Below the pieces are notes generated by a model. The model was not told where the DNA came from. It saw only the letters and a program-made list of their open reading frames with translations, and made no database searches. A DNA stretch of 64,000 nucleotides from Agarivorans sp. Alg241-V36 (GTDB lineage Bacteria > Pseudomonadota > Gammaproteobacteria > Enterobacterales > Celerinatantimonadaceae), in the NCBI RefSeq assembly GCF_900537085.1, contig NZ_UNRE01000007.1, positions 1 to 64,000 on the forward strand. The letters run 5' to 3'. Both the position numbers and the translations under genes were made by a program. Position 1 is the stretch's first letter. Each line of letters opens with the position of its first letter. This document shows positions 61,142 through 64,000 of the stretch, in pieces.

Positions 61142-63691
61142 ATGGAACGTATCATCGTTGTCGGCAACGGCATGGTTGGTCACCATTTTATCGACCAGCT
61201 GATACAGCAAGATAAGTTAGGCCAGGTTCAAGTAACCACTTTCAGTGAAGAGTCGCGCTTAGCGTACGACCGCGTGCAATTATCAAGTTACTTCTCGGGT
61301 AAAACCGCTGACGACTTGATGATGACCTCTCCTGAATACTACGACGAACATGGTGTTCAATACTTTGTTAACGACAAAGTGGTAGAAGTGCTACCAGAAG
61401 AAAAAATTGTCGTCACTTCAAGCGGTCGTCGCGAAAGCTACGACAAGCTGGTACTTGCTACTGGTTCTTACCCGTTTGTGCCGCCGATTCCGCGCCCAGA
61501 CGATCAAGCAGCGCAAGAAAACATCTTGGTATACCGCACCATTGAAGATTTAGAAGCTATGACCAAATCGGGCGAAAGCTCAAAAGTTGGTGTAGTAGTT
61601 GGTGGTGGTTTACTAGGCTTGGAAGCTGCCAAAGCGCTTAAAGACCTTGGCATGGAAACCCACGTTGTAGAATTTGCACCACGCCTGATGGCAGTGCAAG
61701 TATGTGACGGCGGCGGCGCGATTCTTCGCACCAAAATTGAAGAGCTTGGCGTAAAAGTTCATACCGAGAAAAATACCAAAGAAATCGTAGCCGGCGAAAA
61801 TACTCGCTACCGCATGAACTTTGCAGACGGTAGCAGCTTAGACACCGACATGATTTTGTTCTCGGCAGGTATTCGCCCACAAGATCAGCTAGCTCGCGAA
61901 ACTGGCCTAGAGCTTGGTCCTCGTGGCGGTGTTGTAATTAATAACCAGTGTCAAACCTCTAACCCAGACATTTACGCCATCGGCGAATGTGCTTTATGGG
62001 AAGGTAAAATCTTTGGTCTAGTAGCGCCAGGCTACAGCATGGCTAAAGTAGCGGTTGACCATATCGCTGGCGAGCAAGCTAAAGCCTTCGAAGGTGCAGA
62101 CATGAGCACCAAGCTTAAGTTAATGGGTGTAGACGTAGCCAGTATTGGTGACGCACACGCAAACACCGAAGGCGCGCTAAGCTACAGCTTGAGCGATGAA
62201 GCTCGCCAAGTGTACAAAAAAGTAGTCACCAACGCTGCTGGCGACCGTTTACTCGGTGCCGTATTAGTGGGTGATGCCGACGATTACGGCAACTGGTTGC
62301 AACTGTTCCTTAACGACATGCCATTGCCAGTAGCACCGGAATACTTGCTAGTACCATCTTCAGAAGAAGGTGCAGCCTCGGCAATGGGTGTTGAATCTTT
62401 ACCCGACAGCGCACAAATCTGTTCTTGTTTCGACGTAACCAAAGGACAAATTTGCCAAGCAGTACGTGATGGCGCAACCAGCATGGCCGACATTAAGGCC
62501 ACTACGGGTGCAGCAACGGGTTGTGGCGGTTGTAGCGCATTAGCCGTTCAAGTGATGAACGCTGAATTAGAAAACCTTGGTGTAGAAGTTAGCAACGACA
62601 TTTGTGAGCACTTTGCCTATTCACGCGCCGAGCTAGCCGACATTGTTCGAGTTAAGAAAATTAAAACCTTCGAGCAACTGCTAAGCGAATACGGCAGTGG
62701 CCACGGTTGTGAAATTTGTAAGCCTGCAGTGGGCTCTATTTTAGCCACCTTCTGGAACGACTACGTTCTTACCGATGACCACATTGCCCTGCAAGATACC
62801 AACGATATCTTCTTAGGCAACATGCAAAAAGATGGTACCTACTCAGTAGTACCTCGTGTTCCAGGCGGTGAGATCACTCCAGACAAACTTATCGCCATTG
62901 GCGAAGTTGCTAAAGAATATGACCTATACACCAAGATTACCGGTGGCCAACGGGTTGACTTGTTTGGCGCACAATTACACGAGCTACCAAAAATTTGGGG
63001 CAAGTTAATTGATGCTGGTTTTGAAACTGGCCACGCTTACGGTAAAGCGTTACGTACTGTTAAATCTTGTGTAGGTTCTACCTGGTGTCGTTACGGCGTG
63101 CAAGACAGTGTTGGCATGGCGATTTTATTAGAAAACCGCTACAAGGGCCTACGCGCCCCGCACAAAATTAAGTTTGGTGTGTCAGGGTGTACTCGCGAGT
63201 GCGCTGAGGCACAGAGCAAGGATATTGGTGTTATTGCAACAGAGGGCGGTTGGGGTCTGTATGTTTGTGGTAATGGTGGTATGCGCCCTCGACACGCCGA
63301 CTTATTCGCTACCGATTTAGACGACGTAACCTTAATGCGCTACATCGACCGCGTACTGATGTTCTACGTACGTACTGCCGACCGTTTACAGCGTACTTCG
63401 GTATGGTTAGAGAATCTTGAAGGCGGCCTAGATTACCTGAAAGAAGTGATTCTAGACGACAAACTCAACATTTGTGAAGAACTCGAAGCTAACATGAATC
63501 ACGTAGTAGAGAGCTACCAGTGTGAATGGAAATCTACCATTAGCGACGAGAAAAAACTGCTGCGCTTTAGCCAGTTTATTAACGCCGATGATACCGACAC
63601 TAGCCTGCAATATGTTCGCGAGCGTGGCCAACGCCGCCCCGCTACCGAAGAAGAACGTATTCAAACCATTGAAATTGTAGAAGCACCATAA
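61142..63691 (+). CDS. nirB: NADH-dependent nitrite reductase large subunit NirB
   Basis: 849-aa cytoplasmic enzyme reducing nitrite to ammonia. In order: FAD domain (VVGNGMVGHHFIDQ), NADH domain (VVGGGLLGLEAAKAL), BFD-like [2Fe-2S] domain (CSCFDVTKGQIC, GCGGCSALA), a second cysteine pair CEIC, and the sulfite/nitrite reductase domains with siroheme-[4Fe-4S] ligands KSCVGSTWCRYG and VSGCTRECAEA. The length matches E. coli NirB (847). AGGAGAG precedes the ATG. It works with NirD, which follows directly, and with siroheme from cobA. Confidence 0.97.
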   Translation: MERIIVVGNGMVGHHFIDQLIQQDKLGQVQVTTFSEESRLAYDRVQLSSYFSGKTADDLMMTSPEYYDEHGVQYFVNDKVVEVLPEEKIVVTSSGRRESYDKLVLATGSYPFVPPIPRPDDQAAQENILVYRTIEDLEAMTKSGESSKVGVVVGGGLLGLEAAKALKDLGMETHVVEFAPRLMAVQVCDGGGAILRTKIEELGVKVHTEKNTKEIVAGENTRYRMNFADGSSLDTDMILFSAGIRPQDQLARETGLELGPRGGVVINNQCQTSNPDIYAIGECALWEGKIFGLVAPGYSMAKVAVDHIAGEQAKAFEGADMSTKLKLMGVDVASIGDAHANTEGALSYSLSDEARQVYKKVVTNAAGDRLLGAVLVGDADDYGNWLQLFLNDMPLPVAPEYLLVPSSEEGAASAMGVESLPDSAQICSCFDVTKGQICQAVRDGATSMADIKATTGAATGCGGCSALAVQVMNAELENLGVEVSNDICEHFAYSRAELADIVRVKKIKTFEQLLSEYGSGHGCEICKPAVGSILATFWNDYVLTDDHIALQDTNDIFLGNMQKDGTYSVVPRVPGGEITPDKLIAIGEVAKEYDLYTKITGGQRVDLFGAQLHELPKIWGKLIDAGFETGHAYGKALRTVKSCVGSTWCRYGVQDSVGMAILLENRYKGLRAPHKIKFGVSGCTRECAEAQSKDIGVIATEGGWGLYVCGNGGMRPRHADLFATDLDDVTLMRYIDRVLMFYVRTADRLQRTSVWLENLEGGLDYLKEVILDDKLNICEELEANMNHVVESYQCEWKSTISDEKKLLRFSQFINADDTDTSLQYVRERGQRRPATEEERIQTIEIVEAP

Positions 63692-63705
63692 CAAGGAGAG
63701 TGATG

Positions 63706-64000
63706 ATGAGTGAAGTAGCTACAGCAACTTGGACCGAAGTTTGTCGCAAATCGCAGCTTAGCCCAGGAACCGGTGTTTGTGCCTTAGTCAACGGCAAACA
63801 AGTCGCCATTTTCTGGGAAGGAATCAGCGACCAGATATTCGCCATAAGTAACTACTGCCCATTTGGCAAAGTGAACATGTTGTCTCGCGGCATTATCGGA
63901 GACTTCAAAGGCGAATTAATGGTGGCCTCACCTTTATATAAGCAACGTTTTAGCTTAAAAACCGGCCAATGCCTAGACGACGAAAGCGTCACTATTCCTA
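63706..64000 (+). CDS. nirD: Nitrite reductase small subunit NirD, cut by the right edge
   Basis: First about 98 residues of a Rieske-like domain protein beginning MSEVATATWTEVCRKSQL. The usual Rieske cluster ligands are missing at ISNYCPFGKVNMLSRGIIGD, as in the NirD family, which supports NirB without a cluster. The ATG at 63706 is chosen over one three bases earlier because AAGGAGAG is better placed. The C-terminal end is outside the window. Confidence 0.92.
   Translation, partial: MSEVATATWTEVCRKSQLSPGTGVCALVNGKQVAIFWEGISDQIFAISNYCPFGKVNMLSRGIIGDFKGELMVASPLYKQRFSLKTGQCLDDESVTIP

Noticed and set aside
63706..64000. Loss of Rieske ligands in NirD as a defect
   Set aside because: Absence of the cluster ligands is normal for NirD.

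Overview
The window looks like chromosomal core DNA of a marine gammaproteobacterium of the Alteromonadales/Vibrionales type, possibly Agarivorans or a relative (inference). The signs are the tRNA-Thr/Tyr/Gly/Thr-tuf order, a fused argH(A) gene, bioH-comF-nfuA, secB-gpsA beside gpmI-envC-yibQ, type IV minor pilins, a secreted GH9 cellulase and assimilatory-type nirBD. Base composition is moderate and even. I see no prophage, insertion sequence, integron, CRISPR array or plasmid gene.

Layout. 1-3863 (minus): coaA-murB-birA, then four tRNAs and the start of tuf, with a clear promoter ahead of the tRNAs. 3933-6137: a lone Wzc/GumC-like polysaccharide co-polymerase and tyrosine autokinase. 6274-11482 (minus): the complete S10 ribosomal operon (rpsJ to rpsQ) with promoter, leader and terminator, but without the str operon upstream or the spc operon downstream. 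11614-15337 (plus): a cyclic-nucleotide-domain histidine kinase, a stand-alone receiver protein, a YjbR protein and an EEP-fold lipoprotein. 15393-21323 (minus): argCBFGH(A), with a promoter overlapped by ARG boxes, divergent from ppc (plus).

24508-28491: a permease, then a small LysR locus (DoxX-like, LysR, DUF2798, AhpD-like). A nearly identical 17-bp motif lies upstream of both plus-strand units of this locus. 28708-33967 (minus): metF with MetJ boxes, greB, a LacI regulator and a GH9 cellulase. 34245-39965: tex, a SprA-like HExxH protein with a small partner gene, bioH, comF, nfuA. 40013-46853: a periplasmic solute-binding-like protein, gpsA, secB, a rhodanese, gpmI, envC, yibQ and a YkgJ-type cysteine-cluster protein.

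46972-54245 (minus): one minor pilin operon, fimU-pilV-pilW-pilX-pilE-pilY1. 54605-58990: an orphan gene, a PanZ-like acetyltransferase, glpX, a DUF4202 gene, ald and a DUF4357 gene. 59089-64000: rpoH (minus), divergent from cobA-nirB-nirD (plus), which has an FNR-like box upstream; nirD runs off the right edge.

Nothing here is clearly a new multi-gene system. The observations best worth checking are the split ribosomal supercluster, the repeated motif in the LysR locus, the kinase with an interrupted dimerisation domain, the orphan tyrosine kinase and the SprA-like pair.
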